Assembly (NCBI RefSeq): GCF_014650115.1
Contig: NZ_BMUI01000007.1
Location: 124,001 to 188,000, forward strand
Source: Streptomyces olivaceoviridis
GTDB lineage: Bacteria > Actinomycetota > Actinomycetes > Streptomycetales > Streptomycetaceae
Direction: 5' to 3'
DNA length: 64,000 bases
The stretch's first letter is position 1; each line of letters opens with the position of its first letter. The translations under genes and the position numbers were made by a program. Below are positions 43,942 to 52,772 of this stretch, piece after piece. The notes under the pieces were generated by a model. The model worked only from the letters and a program-made list of their open reading frames with translations, had not been told where the DNA came from and did not search any database.

Positions 43942-46086
43942 ATGGCCGAGGACCGGGTACTGCGGGTGCGGTCCCTGCTGGAGTCGGTGCGGGCCGAGGG
44001 CCGTACGGCGCTGACCGCGCCCGAGGGCCGCGTGGTCGCCGACGCGTACGGGATCGCCGTACCGGGCGAGGAACTGGCGGCGGACGTGGACGAGGCGGTG
44101 GCCGCGGCGGCGCGTCTCGGCGGGCCGGTCGTCCTGAAGATCGTCTCGCCGGACATCCTGCACAAGACCGAGGCCGGCGGGGTCGTCGTGGGGGTGGAGG
44201 GCGCGGCCGGCGTACGGGCCGCGTTCCACCGGATCGTGGACAACGCGCGCGCCTACGACGCCGGGGCCCGCATCGAGGGCGTGCTGGTGCAGGAGTTGCT
44301 GCCGGCGGGCCAGGAGGTCATCGTCGGCGCGGTCACCGATCCGACCTTCGGGAAGGTGGTGGCGTTCGGGCTCGGCGGGGTGCTGGTCGAGGTGCTGAAG
44401 GACGTGACGTTCCGCCTCGCGCCGGTCTCCGCCGACGAGGCGCTGTCGATGCTCGACTCCATCCGGTCGGCGGAGATCCTGCGGGGCGTGCGCGGCCAGG
44501 CCGGTGTGGACCGGTGGGCGGTGGCCGAGCAGATCCGGCGGGTCTCCCGACTCGTCGCGGACTTCCCCGAGATCGCCGAGGTGGACCTCAACCCGGTGAT
44601 CGCGACGGCGACGGGAGCGGTCGCCGCCGACATCCGCATCCTCCTCGCCGAGCGGCAGCCGGTAGCGCGCAGGACGTACTCGCGCGAGGAGATCCTCGCG
44701 TCCATGCGGCGGCTGATGCAGCCCTCCTCCGTCGCCGTGATCGGCGCCTCCAACGAGCCCGGCAAGATCGGCAACTCGGTGATGCGCAACCTGGTCGACG
44801 GCGGTTTCGCCGGGGACATCCACCCGGTGAACCCCAAGGCCGACGACATCCTGGGCCGCAAGGCGTACAAGAGCGTCACGGACGTGCCCGGCGAGGTGGA
44901 CGTGGCCGTCTTCGCCATTCCGGCCCGCTTCGTGGCCGCGGCCCTGGAGGAGGTGGGGCGCAAGGGCGTCCCCAACGCCGTCCTGATCCCCTCCGGCTTC
45001 GCGGAGACCGGTGAGCACGCGCTCCAGGCGGAGATCGTGGAGATCGCCGAGCGGCACGGCGTCCGCCTGCTCGGACCGAACATCTACGGCTACTACTCCA
45101 CCTGGCAGGACCTGTGCGCCACGTTCTGCACACCGTACGACGTCAAGGGCGGGGTGGCGCTGACCTCGCAGTCCGGTGGCATCGGCATGGCCATCCTCGG
45201 CTTCGCCCGTACCACGAAGACGGGCGTGTCGGCGATCGTCGGCCTCGGCAACAAGTCGGACCTGGACGAGGACGACCTGCTGACCTGGTTCGGCGAGGAC
45301 CCGCACACCGACTGCATCGCGATGCACCTCGAAGACCTCAAGGACGGGCGGGCGTTCGTGGCGGCGGCCCGCGCGACCGTGCCGAAGAAGCCGGTCGTGG
45401 TCCTGAAGGCGGGCCGTACGGCGGCGGGCGCGAAGGCGGCCGGTTCGCACACCGGCGCGCTCGCGGGCGACGACGCGGTGTACGACGACATCCTCCGGCA
45501 GGCCGGGGTGATCCGGGCGCCGGGCCTGAACGACATGCTGGAGTACGCGCGCGCGTTGCCGGTGCTGCCCACCCCGCGGGGGGACAACGTCGTGATCATC
45601 ACCGGCGCGGGCGGCAGCGGTGTGCTGCTGTCGGACGCGGTGACGGACAACGGGCTGTCCCTGATGGAGATCCCGCCCGACCTGGACGAGGCGTTCCGCC
45701 GGTTCATCCCGCCGTTCGGCGCGGCCGGCAACCCGGTCGACATCACGGGGGGCGAGCCGCCGTCGACGTACGAGGCGACGATCCGGCTGGGCCTGGAGGA
45801 CCCGCGCGTCCACGCGCTGGTGCTCGGCTACTGGCACACGATCGTCACCCCGCCGATGGTGTTCGCCGAACTCACCGCGCGGGTGGTCGCGGAGTTCCGC
45901 GAGCGGGGCGTCCAGAAGCCGGTCGTGGCGTCGCTCGCCGGTGACGTCGAGGTCGAGGAGGCGTGCCAGTACCTGTTCGAGCGGGGCGTCGTGGCGTATC
46001 CGTACACGACCGAGAAGCCGGTGGCGGTGCTCGGCGCGAAGTACCGGTGGGCACGGGCGGCGGGCCTGCTGGGGGGCGGTTCATGA
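43942..46086 (+). CDS. ADP-forming acyl-CoA ligase, ATP-grasp domain first
   Basis: The 714-aa protein (ATG 43942; GTG 43939 is possible) belongs to the acetate-CoA ligase (ADP-forming) superfamily. Residues about 20-220 are the ATP-grasp (beta) domain: VVLKIVSPDILHKTEAGGVV, and FGLGGVLVEVLKDVTFRLAP. Residues about 250-700 are the CoA-binding and ligase (alpha) domains: SVAVIGASNEPGKIGNSVMRNL, TSQSGGIGMAI and the phospho-His segment GSHTGALAGDD. The domain order is beta then alpha, the reverse of many fused Acd enzymes. In this operon it may prime the cycle by making formyl- or oxalyl-CoA with ATP. Confidence 0.82.
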   Translation: MAEDRVLRVRSLLESVRAEGRTALTAPEGRVVADAYGIAVPGEELAADVDEAVAAAARLGGPVVLKIVSPDILHKTEAGGVVVGVEGAAGVRAAFHRIVDNARAYDAGARIEGVLVQELLPAGQEVIVGAVTDPTFGKVVAFGLGGVLVEVLKDVTFRLAPVSADEALSMLDSIRSAEILRGVRGQAGVDRWAVAEQIRRVSRLVADFPEIAEVDLNPVIATATGAVAADIRILLAERQPVARRTYSREEILASMRRLMQPSSVAVIGASNEPGKIGNSVMRNLVDGGFAGDIHPVNPKADDILGRKAYKSVTDVPGEVDVAVFAIPARFVAAALEEVGRKGVPNAVLIPSGFAETGEHALQAEIVEIAERHGVRLLGPNIYGYYSTWQDLCATFCTPYDVKGGVALTSQSGGIGMAILGFARTTKTGVSAIVGLGNKSDLDEDDLLTWFGEDPHTDCIAMHLEDLKDGRAFVAAARATVPKKPVVVLKAGRTAAGAKAAGSHTGALAGDDAVYDDILRQAGVIRAPGLNDMLEYARALPVLPTPRGDNVVIITGAGGSGVLLSDAVTDNGLSLMEIPPDLDEAFRRFIPPFGAAGNPVDITGGEPPSTYEATIRLGLEDPRVHALVLGYWHTIVTPPMVFAELTARVVAEFRERGVQKPVVASLAGDVEVEEACQYLFERGVVAYPYTTEKPVAVLGAKYRWARAAGLLGGGS

Positions 46087-46098
46087 GCTGAGCGAAGC

Positions 46099-46131
46099 GG
46101 GGCCGGCCGGCGGTGCGCGCCGGCCGGCCCC
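46099..46131. terminator. 13-bp perfect hairpin
   Basis: GGGGCCGGCCGGC (46099-46111), 7-nt loop, GCCGGCCGGCCCC (46119-46131), 12 bp after the acyl-CoA ligase gene. Confidence 0.75.
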
Positions 46132-46201
46132 GGGACCCGTCTGCGCACGAAAGGCATGGGACGGGGGCGCCGGCCAGAACTTTCGACGCAAGGGGTGAGC
46201 G

Positions 46202-47165
46202 ATGAGAACGACCGATTACTCGACGTCCGTGCCGTACCGGGAAGTGACGGACCGGAGCGGACGCGTGTACCGGGTCGGCGAGTCCGACATCGACATCATG
46301 GGCCGTAGGCGTACCTGGATGGTCATCCTGCCCTGGGTGGGCATGATGGGCATCAGCTCCGCCGAGTACGCGTTCACATCGGCGGAGGACGCGCTCCACG
46401 AGGCGCATCTGTGGGGCAGCGGGCACATCTTCTGGCTGATGGGCGTCTGGGTGTTCTTCCAGGCGGCCGTGGCCTTCCCGGCGGGGCGGCTGCGGGAGAG
46501 CGGCCGGCTGCCCGCCCGTACGGCGATGCTGCTCGGCGCGGTCGGCACGCTGCTGGGCTATCTGTCGCTGGCGTACGCGCCGCATGTCGCCGTCGCCTAC
46601 CTCGGCTTCGGCATGTGCAGCGGCATCGGCGCCGGCCTGGTCTACGCGACCTGCGTGAACATGGTCGGCATACCGGGGCGTGCTGGTCACGGTCGGCGTC
46701 GGACTGTGCCTGGTGGTGGCGTCCGCCGGCTGGATATCCGACCGGTACGGGCGCCGCCGCACGTTGATCGTCGTGTGCGTCGTGCTCGGCTCGGCGCAGT
46801 TCGGTGTGCTGGTGTCCGGCCGGATGGGCGGCATGCCCTTCTTCCTGCTGTGCTCGATGGTCTCCGGTTTCGGCGGCGGGGCGATCTTCCCGCTGTTCGC
46901 GGCCATGACGGCGGACTACTTCGGCGAGAACAACAACGCCTCCAACCACGGGATGGTCCACAGCTCCAAGCTCGTCTCCGGGCTCGTCGGTTCGGGCCTG
47001 GGCGCGGTCGTCGTCGACGCGTGGGACTACCACGGCGCGTTCGTCCTCGCGGGCTCGATCGGGCCGGCCTCCGCGGTGCCGGCGCTCTTCCTGAAGGCCC
47101 CGGGCAGGCCGAAGGCCCGGCGCATCGTCCCCAACCCGCATCCCCTTGGTGAGGAGATGGCATAA
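46202..47165 (+). pseudogene. Decayed OFA-family oxalate/formate MFS transporter
   Basis: The first ~155 codons (YREVTDRSGRVYRVGESDID, then four hydrophobic helices up to YATCVNMVG) and the last ~155 codons (VVASAGWISDRYGRRRTL to EEMA) align with the intact paralogue at 47168. The centre is missing and the two ends lie in different frames. Compared with the paralogue, about 425 bp are gone between NMVG and the WISDRYGRR loop. That removes roughly helices 5-8 and shifts the frame. The product cannot be a normal transporter. Confidence 0.85.
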
Positions 47166-47167
47166 GC

Positions 47168-48565
47168 ATGACGGCAGATCCACTCTCGGCCGACCTGCAC
47201 GCCGCACCACGTCCCTATCGCGAGGTGACCGACTCGCACGGCCGCGTCTACCGCGTGGGCGAGACCGACCGGGACATCCTCGGCCACTCCCGCAAGCTCA
47301 TGGTCTACCTGCCGTGGATCGCCATGATGGCGATCAGCGTCTTCGAGTACGCGTACGGCTCCGCGGAGGACACCCTCTCGCACGCGCACGGCTGGACCCA
47401 GTCCAACACCTTCTGGATCCTCAGCGTCTGGGTGTTCTTCCAGGCCGGCATCGCCTTCCCGGCGGGCTGGCTGCGCGAGAGGGGCGTCCTGACCGCCCGC
47501 CGTGCGATGTACACGGGGTCCGGACTGTGCCTGGTCGGGTTCCTGGCCCTGTCGCACCTGGACGACGTGTGGCTGGCGATCCTAGGCTTCGGCGTGGTCG
47601 GCGGCATCGGCGCCGGACTGGTGTACGCGACGTGCATCAACATGGTCGGCAAATGGTTCCCCGAACGGCGCGGCGCCCGCACGGGCTTCGTCAACGGCGG
47701 CTTCGCGTACGGCTCGCTGCCGTTCATCTTCATCTTCAACTACGCCTTCGACACGGAGAACTACCACCGGGTCCTGGACCTCATCGGCGTCTACGTGATG
47801 ATCGTCGTGTTCGCCTCGGCGTTCTTCTTCAAGGACCCGCCGAAGAACTGGTGGCCGGCGGACATCGACCCGCTCACCTTCGCCGGCGACAGCAAGAACG
47901 CCCGGTCGCTGGCGAAGAACCCGCCCGCCGTACGGCAGTTCACGCCCAAGGAGGCCATCCGCACCGGGATGCTGCCCCTGATGTGGATCTCCATCGTGAT
48001 GACCGCGGGCGTGTCGATCTTCGGGATCTCCTTCCAGGTCGACTTCGCCAAGGAAGTGGGCTTCGGCCCGCTGGTGGCGGCGTCCTCGATGGGCGTGATG
48101 GCGGTCATCAACGGCATCGGCCGGGGTGTCGTGGGCTGGCTGTCGGACCGCTGGGGGCGCAGGACGACCCTCGTCTTCGTCATCGTGGTCCTCGGACTCG
48201 CCCAGTTCGGAGTCATCTGGGCCGGTGACGTCCGCAGCGAGTGGCTGTTCCTGTTCTTCGCCTTCCTCTCCGGCTTCGGCGGCGGCGCCTTCTACCCGAT
48301 GTTCGCCGCGCTGACCCCGGACTACTTCGGCGAGAACTACAACGCCACGAACTACGGCCTGGTGTACAGCGGCAAGCTGGTCAGCGGCCTGTTCGGCGGT
48401 GGCCTCGGCTCGATGGTGGTCGGCGCCTGGGGCTACGACGGCGCCTACGCGCTGGCCGGCGGCGTCTCGATGGTGGCGGCGGCCCTCGCGCTCCTGCTGC
48501 GCCGGCCGGGCCGCACCGGCGGCGGCGAACCGGTACCGGCCGCGAAGCCGCACCCGGCCACCTGA
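47168..48565 (+). CDS. OFA-family MFS transporter (oxalate/formate)
   Basis: The 465-aa protein has 12 expected hydrophobic helices, the MFS loop WLSDRWGRRTT, and OFA-type features: YATCINMVGKWFPERRGARTGF and FYPMFAALTPDYFGENYNATNYG. It probably exchanges oxalate for formate or imports oxalate for the Oxc-Frc pathway. It lies 2 bp after its decayed paralogue in the oxc operon. Confidence 0.85.
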   Translation: MTADPLSADLHAAPRPYREVTDSHGRVYRVGETDRDILGHSRKLMVYLPWIAMMAISVFEYAYGSAEDTLSHAHGWTQSNTFWILSVWVFFQAGIAFPAGWLRERGVLTARRAMYTGSGLCLVGFLALSHLDDVWLAILGFGVVGGIGAGLVYATCINMVGKWFPERRGARTGFVNGGFAYGSLPFIFIFNYAFDTENYHRVLDLIGVYVMIVVFASAFFFKDPPKNWWPADIDPLTFAGDSKNARSLAKNPPAVRQFTPKEAIRTGMLPLMWISIVMTAGVSIFGISFQVDFAKEVGFGPLVAASSMGVMAVINGIGRGVVGWLSDRWGRRTTLVFVIVVLGLAQFGVIWAGDVRSEWLFLFFAFLSGFGGGAFYPMFAALTPDYFGENYNATNYGLVYSGKLVSGLFGGGLGSMVVGAWGYDGAYALAGGVSMVAAALALLLRRPGRTGGGEPVPAAKPHPAT

Positions 48566-48669
48566 CCGCCCGGCTCGACCGGTGCTCCCCCTCCCCGACC
48601 GGCTCGCCGGCCGCCGGAGGGGGAACTGCGCGTGCGGCTGCCCGCCGGGCCGACGGACCCCTGGGCAGC

Positions 48670-49150
48670 CGCCCGTCACTCAGCTCGCACCCCGCTCGCG
48701 GCCAACCCTTGGCGAAGGCGCCGCCCAACTCGCGTTCCACTCCCGGTTCGACCGCGGCCGGCCCTCGGCGAACCACAGCCCCCCTCGACGATGACGACGC
48801 CCAGCCCGCGCACCGCTTCCCGCACGACCACGGCCACCCTCCGGCGGAGGGGTCACCCAACTCGCGCACCACTCCCGGTACGACCGCACCGGCCCTCGGC
48901 GAAGACGCCGCCCAGCTCGCACTCTGCTCGCGCTGCAAGCGCGGCCACCCCTGGGCGACCCAGCCCGCGTCCCGTCCCCCGCACGACCACGGCCACCCCT
49001 CGACGAAGACATCGCCCAACTCGCGCACCGCTCCCGGTACGACCACAACCACCCCCCGGCGGAGACGCCGCCCAGCTCTCCTACCGCTTCCCGTGCCACC
49101 GCGGCCTGCCCTCCGCGCAGACGCTCCGTCAGTCCGCGTTCCGCTCGTGG
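48670..49150. repeat. Degenerate 56-bp tandem array overlapping the 3' end of gntR
   Basis: The 563-bp gap 48566-49128 holds no convincing gene. About eight copies of a unit with CCCAACTCGCG...CACTCCCGGTACGACC begin at 48724, 48800, 48856, 48911, 48959, 49015, 49071 and about 49127, with a main spacing of 55-56 bp (one copy 76, one 48). The last copy is the 3' end of the gntR coding sequence. The unit is not a multiple of three, and frames through the array are artefacts. Confidence 0.75.
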
Positions 49151-49806
49151 TACGAGCGCCGGGTGTGTTCGGTGTGGGCGCGCATCAGCTCGGTGGCGCG
49201 CTGCTCGTCACCGGCGGCGATCGCGGTGATCAGTTCGCGGTGCTCGCGCCAGGACTGCCGGCCGCGCTGCCGGGCCACCGGCGTGTAGTACCAGCGGACC
49301 CGTCGGTCCACCTGGGCGGCGAGTCCGGCGAGGACGGTGTTGCCGGCCAGCTCCATCACCTTGGCGTGGAAGGCCGCGTTGAGGGCGACCGCGCGGTCCA
49401 CGTCCTCGGCGGCCACCGCCGTCTCGCCCTCGGCGCACAGCTCCTCCAGCACGGTGATGCCGGCGCCGTCCGCGTGCGCGGCGGCCAGCCGGGCGGCCTC
49501 CGCCTCCAGCAGGGTGCGGACCGTGAGGAGCTGGTCGGCCTCCTCCTCCGTGGGCTCGTGCACGAACGCCCCCTGGGCGGGCCGCAGATCGACCCATCCC
49601 TCGGTGTTGAGCCGCTGCAAGGCCTCGCGCACGGGCTGCCGCGAGACGCCGAGGTGCCCAGCGAGTTCGCTCTCCACGAGGTGCTGGCCGGGCTGGAGAG
49701 CGCGGGTGGTGATGAGTTCCAGCAGTGCCTCGTAGACGCGCTCGCGCAGCGGGCCGGGCCGTTCCAGCTTGGGCACCGCCCCCTGCGGCAGTCCGGTCGA
49801 CAACAT
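49129..49806 (-). CDS. GntR/FadR-subfamily regulator (FCD domain)
   Basis: The 225-aa protein (AGGAGGGG before ATG 49806) has an N-terminal winged HTH, LRERVYEALLELITTRAL, VSRQPVREALQRLNTEGWV, and a C-terminal all-helical FCD ligand domain with metal-binding His residues (NAAFHAKVME, SWREHRELI, RAHTEHTRRSYHER). It lies in the middle of the oxalate island and is the only regulator there. It is likely to repress the oxalate operons in the absence of oxalate or a CoA intermediate. Confidence 0.88.
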   Translation of the reverse strand: MLSTGLPQGAVPKLERPGPLRERVYEALLELITTRALQPGQHLVESELAGHLGVSRQPVREALQRLNTEGWVDLRPAQGAFVHEPTEEEADQLLTVRTLLEAEAARLAAAHADGAGITVLEELCAEGETAVAAEDVDRAVALNAAFHAKVMELAGNTVLAGLAAQVDRRVRWYYTPVARQRGRQSWREHRELITAIAAGDEQRATELMRAHTEHTRRSYHERNAD

Positions 49807-49880
49807 CGCGGTCCCCTCCTGAGCAGGTCTGACGCGTGGACCCTGAGACGCTCGCTTCGGCTCAGTATCAATTGTCTTTC

Positions 49881-49907
49881 GTCTACAGTCTACGGTGCAC
49901 AGTATTC
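49881..49907. promoter_or_regulatory. GTCTAC/GTATTC elements upstream of gntR
   Basis: GTCTACAGTCTAC (49881-49893) and GCACAGTATTC (49897-49907) lie upstream of the gntR start. The complement reads ACTGTAGAC, also present at 52677-52684 (ACTGTAGAC). Confidence 0.5.
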
Positions 49908-49988
49908 AGCACCAGGGGTACGGAAGCACGGGGCAATCCAGCCGAGTACACACCTGAGCCCCCTGTGGCTCGTATGGGCACCGCGCGG

Positions 49989-50936
49989 CTAGGGGCACCG
50001 CACAACCTGACCGGCGTACGACAGATTGCCGCCGAAGCCGAACAGCAGCACCGGATCGCCCGTGCTGAGCGCTCCCCGTTCGGCCAGCTTGGAGAAGGCG
50101 AGCGGGATGCTGGCGGCCGAGGTGTTGCCGGACTCGGTGACGTCGCGGGCGACCACCGCGTTGACGGCGCCGAGCCGCTCGGCCAGCGGCTCGATGATCC
50201 GCAGGTTGGCCTGGTGCAGCACGACCCCGGCGAGGTCCTCGGGGGCCACCCCGGCCTTCTCGCAGGCCTGGCGGGCGATGGCCGGCAGCTGGGTGGTGGC
50301 CCAGCGGTAGACGCTCTGCCCCTCCTGCGCGAACCGCGGCGGCGTGCCCTCGATCCGCACGGCGTGCCCCATCTCGGGCACCGACCCCCACAGCACCGGC
50401 CCGATCCCGGGCTCCCGGTCCGGCCCGCACGCCTCCACCACGGCCGCCCCGGCGCCGTCGCCGACCAGGACGCAGGTGCTGCGGTCGGTCCAGTCGGTGA
50501 CGTCGGACATCTTGTCGGCGCCGATGACGAGCGCCCGGGTCGCGGCGCCGGCCCGGACGGTGTGGTCGGCGGTGGCGAGGGCGTGGGTGAAGCCGGCGCA
50601 GACGACGTTGACGTCCATCGCGGCCGGCCGCGGGATGCCGAGGCGGGCGGCCACCCGGGCGGCGGTGTTCGGGGAGCGGTCGATCGCGGTGGACGTGGCC
50701 ACCAGCACCAGGTCGATGTCGGCGGGCGCGAGTCCGGCGGCGGCGAGGGCCTTGGCGGCGGCGTGCGCGGCCAGTTCGTCGACCGGTTCGTCGGGGCCGG
50801 CGATGTGCCGGGTCCGGATGCCCACCCGGCTGCGGATCCACGCGTCACTGGTGTCGACCATGCCCGCCAGGTCGTCGTTGGTGAGTACCTTGGCGGGCTG
50901 GTAGTGACCGATGGCGGCGATGCGCGAGCCGTTCAT
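49989..50936 (-). CDS. Beta-ketoacyl-ACP synthase III-like enzyme
   Basis: The 315-aa protein has the FabH fold and triad: Cys113 in VNVVCAGF, His in VVLHQANLRI and Asn in ESGNTSAAS. It has a GAGRxG-like GFGGNLSYAGQVV at the end. Housekeeping fabH sits in the fab cluster in Streptomyces, so this is a paralogue. FabH-like enzymes condense acyl-CoA with ACP- or CoA-bound malonate or transfer acyl groups. Its purpose in an oxalate island is unclear. Confidence 0.83.
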   Translation of the reverse strand: MNGSRIAAIGHYQPAKVLTNDDLAGMVDTSDAWIRSRVGIRTRHIAGPDEPVDELAAHAAAKALAAAGLAPADIDLVLVATSTAIDRSPNTAARVAARLGIPRPAAMDVNVVCAGFTHALATADHTVRAGAATRALVIGADKMSDVTDWTDRSTCVLVGDGAGAAVVEACGPDREPGIGPVLWGSVPEMGHAVRIEGTPPRFAQEGQSVYRWATTQLPAIARQACEKAGVAPEDLAGVVLHQANLRIIEPLAERLGAVNAVVARDVTESGNTSAASIPLAFSKLAERGALSTGDPVLLFGFGGNLSYAGQVVRCP

Positions 50937-51072
50937 GCCGGGTGTCCCCTCGTGCCGTGGGTAGCGGGATCCACAGTCTGATCAGTGACTCGCGAGTACG
51001 ACGGCAGGTGAATTCACAGGAATCGGGCGCCCGGGTTGTCGGCTTCCCTCAGGCCCCCAGGCGCCCGGCGTC

Positions 51073-51201
51073 TCACCCGGTGAACAGCTGTGTCGCCTTC
51101 CGCACCAGCTCGTACAGGCCGTAGGCGAGGGGTGTGCCCACCCACAGCCAGGCGAAGGCGATCAGTCCCCTGCGGCTAGGCGGGCTGCTGTCGCTGGGCA
51201 T
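51073..51201 (-). CDS. MFS transporter small subunit
   Basis: The 42-aa protein, MPSDSSPPSRRGLIAFAWLW then VGTPLAYGLYELVRKATQLF, has one membrane helix. It overlaps the 3' end of the OFA transporter gene upstream by 26 bp. I recognise it as the small subunit found with OFA-type carriers. It probably stabilises or regulates the carrier. Confidence 0.75.
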   Translation of the reverse strand: MPSDSSPPSRRGLIAFAWLWVGTPLAYGLYELVRKATQLFTG

Positions 51202-52504
51202 CTGCGGCCTCCCTCGGGGCGGGGACGTGGTGGCGGGGGTGCACGGGGCGGACGAGTTCACCGGCGACGAAGCCGATGACGAGCAGGCCGATCATGATGC
51301 CGAACGACAGCCCGTACAGCGACGCGCCGTGTTTGCCGGCCGACTCCTGACGGTCGGCGATCCAGTTGACGATCAGCGGCCCGAGCACGCCGGCCGTGGA
51401 CCAGGCGGTCAGCAGCCGGCCGTGGATGGCACCGACCTGGTAGGTGCCGAAGAGGTCCTTCAGATAGGCGGGGATCGTCGCGAAGCCGCCGCCGTAGAAG
51501 GAGAGGATCACCAGCGCGCACAGCACGAACAGCGGTTTCGAGGTGTCTCCGAACAGCGCGATCAGCAGGTACATCAGCGCGCCGACGCCGAGGTAGACGC
51601 GGTAGATGTTCTTGCGCCCGACCCGGTCGGAGGTGGAGGACCAGCCGATGCGGCCGGCCATGTTGGCGGCCGACAGCAGCGCGACGAAGCCGGCCGCGGC
51701 CGAGGCCGAGACGGGGGTGGAGCTGTCCGCGAAGAAGTCGGTGATCATCGGCGCGGCCTTCTCCAGGATGCCGATGCCGGCGGTCACGTTCATGCACAGC
51801 ACGACCCACAGGCACCAGAACTGCGGGGTGCGCACGGCCTGGCGGGCCGAGACCTGCACGCCGTCGACGGCGCTCGGCCCGCTCTCGACGGGCCTCTCGG
51901 TGCGCGGCACACGGACCAGGAGGACACCGAGGGTCATGAAGGCGGCGTACGACAGTCCGTGCACCAGGAAGGCGAGGGCGATGCCCTCGTTGTCGGAGCC
52001 GAAGGATTCGAGCATCTGGGCCGACCACGGCGAGGCGATCAGGGCGCCGCCGCCGAAGCCCATGATGGCGATGCCGGTGGCCATGCCCGGCCGGTCCGGG
52101 AACCACTTGATCAGGGTGGAGACGGGCGAGATGTAGCCGATGCCGAGGCCGATCCCGCCGACGAAGCCGTAGCCGAGGACGATCAGCCAGTACTGCTCCG
52201 TCCGGGCGCCGAGGGCGGAGATCAGGAAGCCGGAGGAGAAGCAGACGAGGGCCACGGTCATCGCCCAGCGCGGGCCGTTGCGCTCGACGAGCGTGCCGCC
52301 GAACGCGGCCGACAGGCCGAGCATCACGATCGCCACCTGGAAGGGCAGCGCGCTCTGGGTGCCGTCGAGCCCCAGCGCGGATTCGAGCGGCGGCTTGAAG
52401 ACGCTCCAGGCGTAGGCCTGGCCGATGGAGAGGTGGACGGAGAGGGCGGCGGGCGGGACGAGCCAGCGGCTCCAGCCCGGGGGTGCGACAGGGGGGCTGC
52501 TCAT
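51176..52504 (-). CDS. OFA-family MFS transporter (oxalate/formate antiporter type)
   Basis: The 442-aa protein starts at ATG 52504. It has 12 expected helices, HLSIGQAYAWSVFKPPL and YISPVSTLIKWFPDRPGMATG, IAIMGFGGGALIASP and the MFS loop TSDRVGRKN. These match OxlT-type antiporters. It is only distantly related to the other OFA gene (47168). It forms an operon with the 42-aa small subunit and probably moves oxalate in and formate out. Confidence 0.88.
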   Translation of the reverse strand: MSSPPVAPPGWSRWLVPPAALSVHLSIGQAYAWSVFKPPLESALGLDGTQSALPFQVAIVMLGLSAAFGGTLVERNGPRWAMTVALVCFSSGFLISALGARTEQYWLIVLGYGFVGGIGLGIGYISPVSTLIKWFPDRPGMATGIAIMGFGGGALIASPWSAQMLESFGSDNEGIALAFLVHGLSYAAFMTLGVLLVRVPRTERPVESGPSAVDGVQVSARQAVRTPQFWCLWVVLCMNVTAGIGILEKAAPMITDFFADSSTPVSASAAAGFVALLSAANMAGRIGWSSTSDRVGRKNIYRVYLGVGALMYLLIALFGDTSKPLFVLCALVILSFYGGGFATIPAYLKDLFGTYQVGAIHGRLLTAWSTAGVLGPLIVNWIADRQESAGKHGASLYGLSFGIMIGLLVIGFVAGELVRPVHPRHHVPAPREAADAQRQQPA

Positions 52505-52548
52505 GACGCCGGACGGTAGGGCCGGGCACGGGCGTTGGGAAGGCGGCC

Positions 52549-52684
52549 GTAGACCGTATGCGGTGAACGGTATGCACGCTGCGCTCAACGGTCGCTCGCC
52601 GAGCGGTCCCTCCAGGGATCGGCGCACGGACAGTTCAACGGTCGTCGCACGCACCCTTGCTGACAGTAACTCCATACTGTAGAC
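52549..52684. promoter_or_regulatory. GTAGAC/GTATGC half-sites in the divergent transporter-reductase region
   Basis: GTAGAC (52549-52554), GTATGC (52556-52561) and GTATGC (52570-52575) lie near the transporter start. CATACTGTAGAC (52673-52684) lies near the reductase/fdh operon. They resemble the half-sites at 40882-40922 and 49881-49907. Confidence 0.5.
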
Positions 52685-52772
52685 AATATTTCGTCGACAG
52701 GATTCAGCCGACGTGTCCGCCGGCTCCCGTCCTCACCTCCGCGGTATCCCTCACACCGAACGGAGCGTCCCT

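Noticed and set aside
48680..49099. 139-codon minus-strand frame in the 56-bp array
   Set aside because: Its repeated SYRE...ASW segments arise from the DNA repeat; the repeat is not a multiple of three and copies drift out of frame.
48700..49130. CRISPR-like array
   Set aside because: The units are contiguous and degenerate, with no constant repeat alternating with unique spacers, and no cas gene is present.
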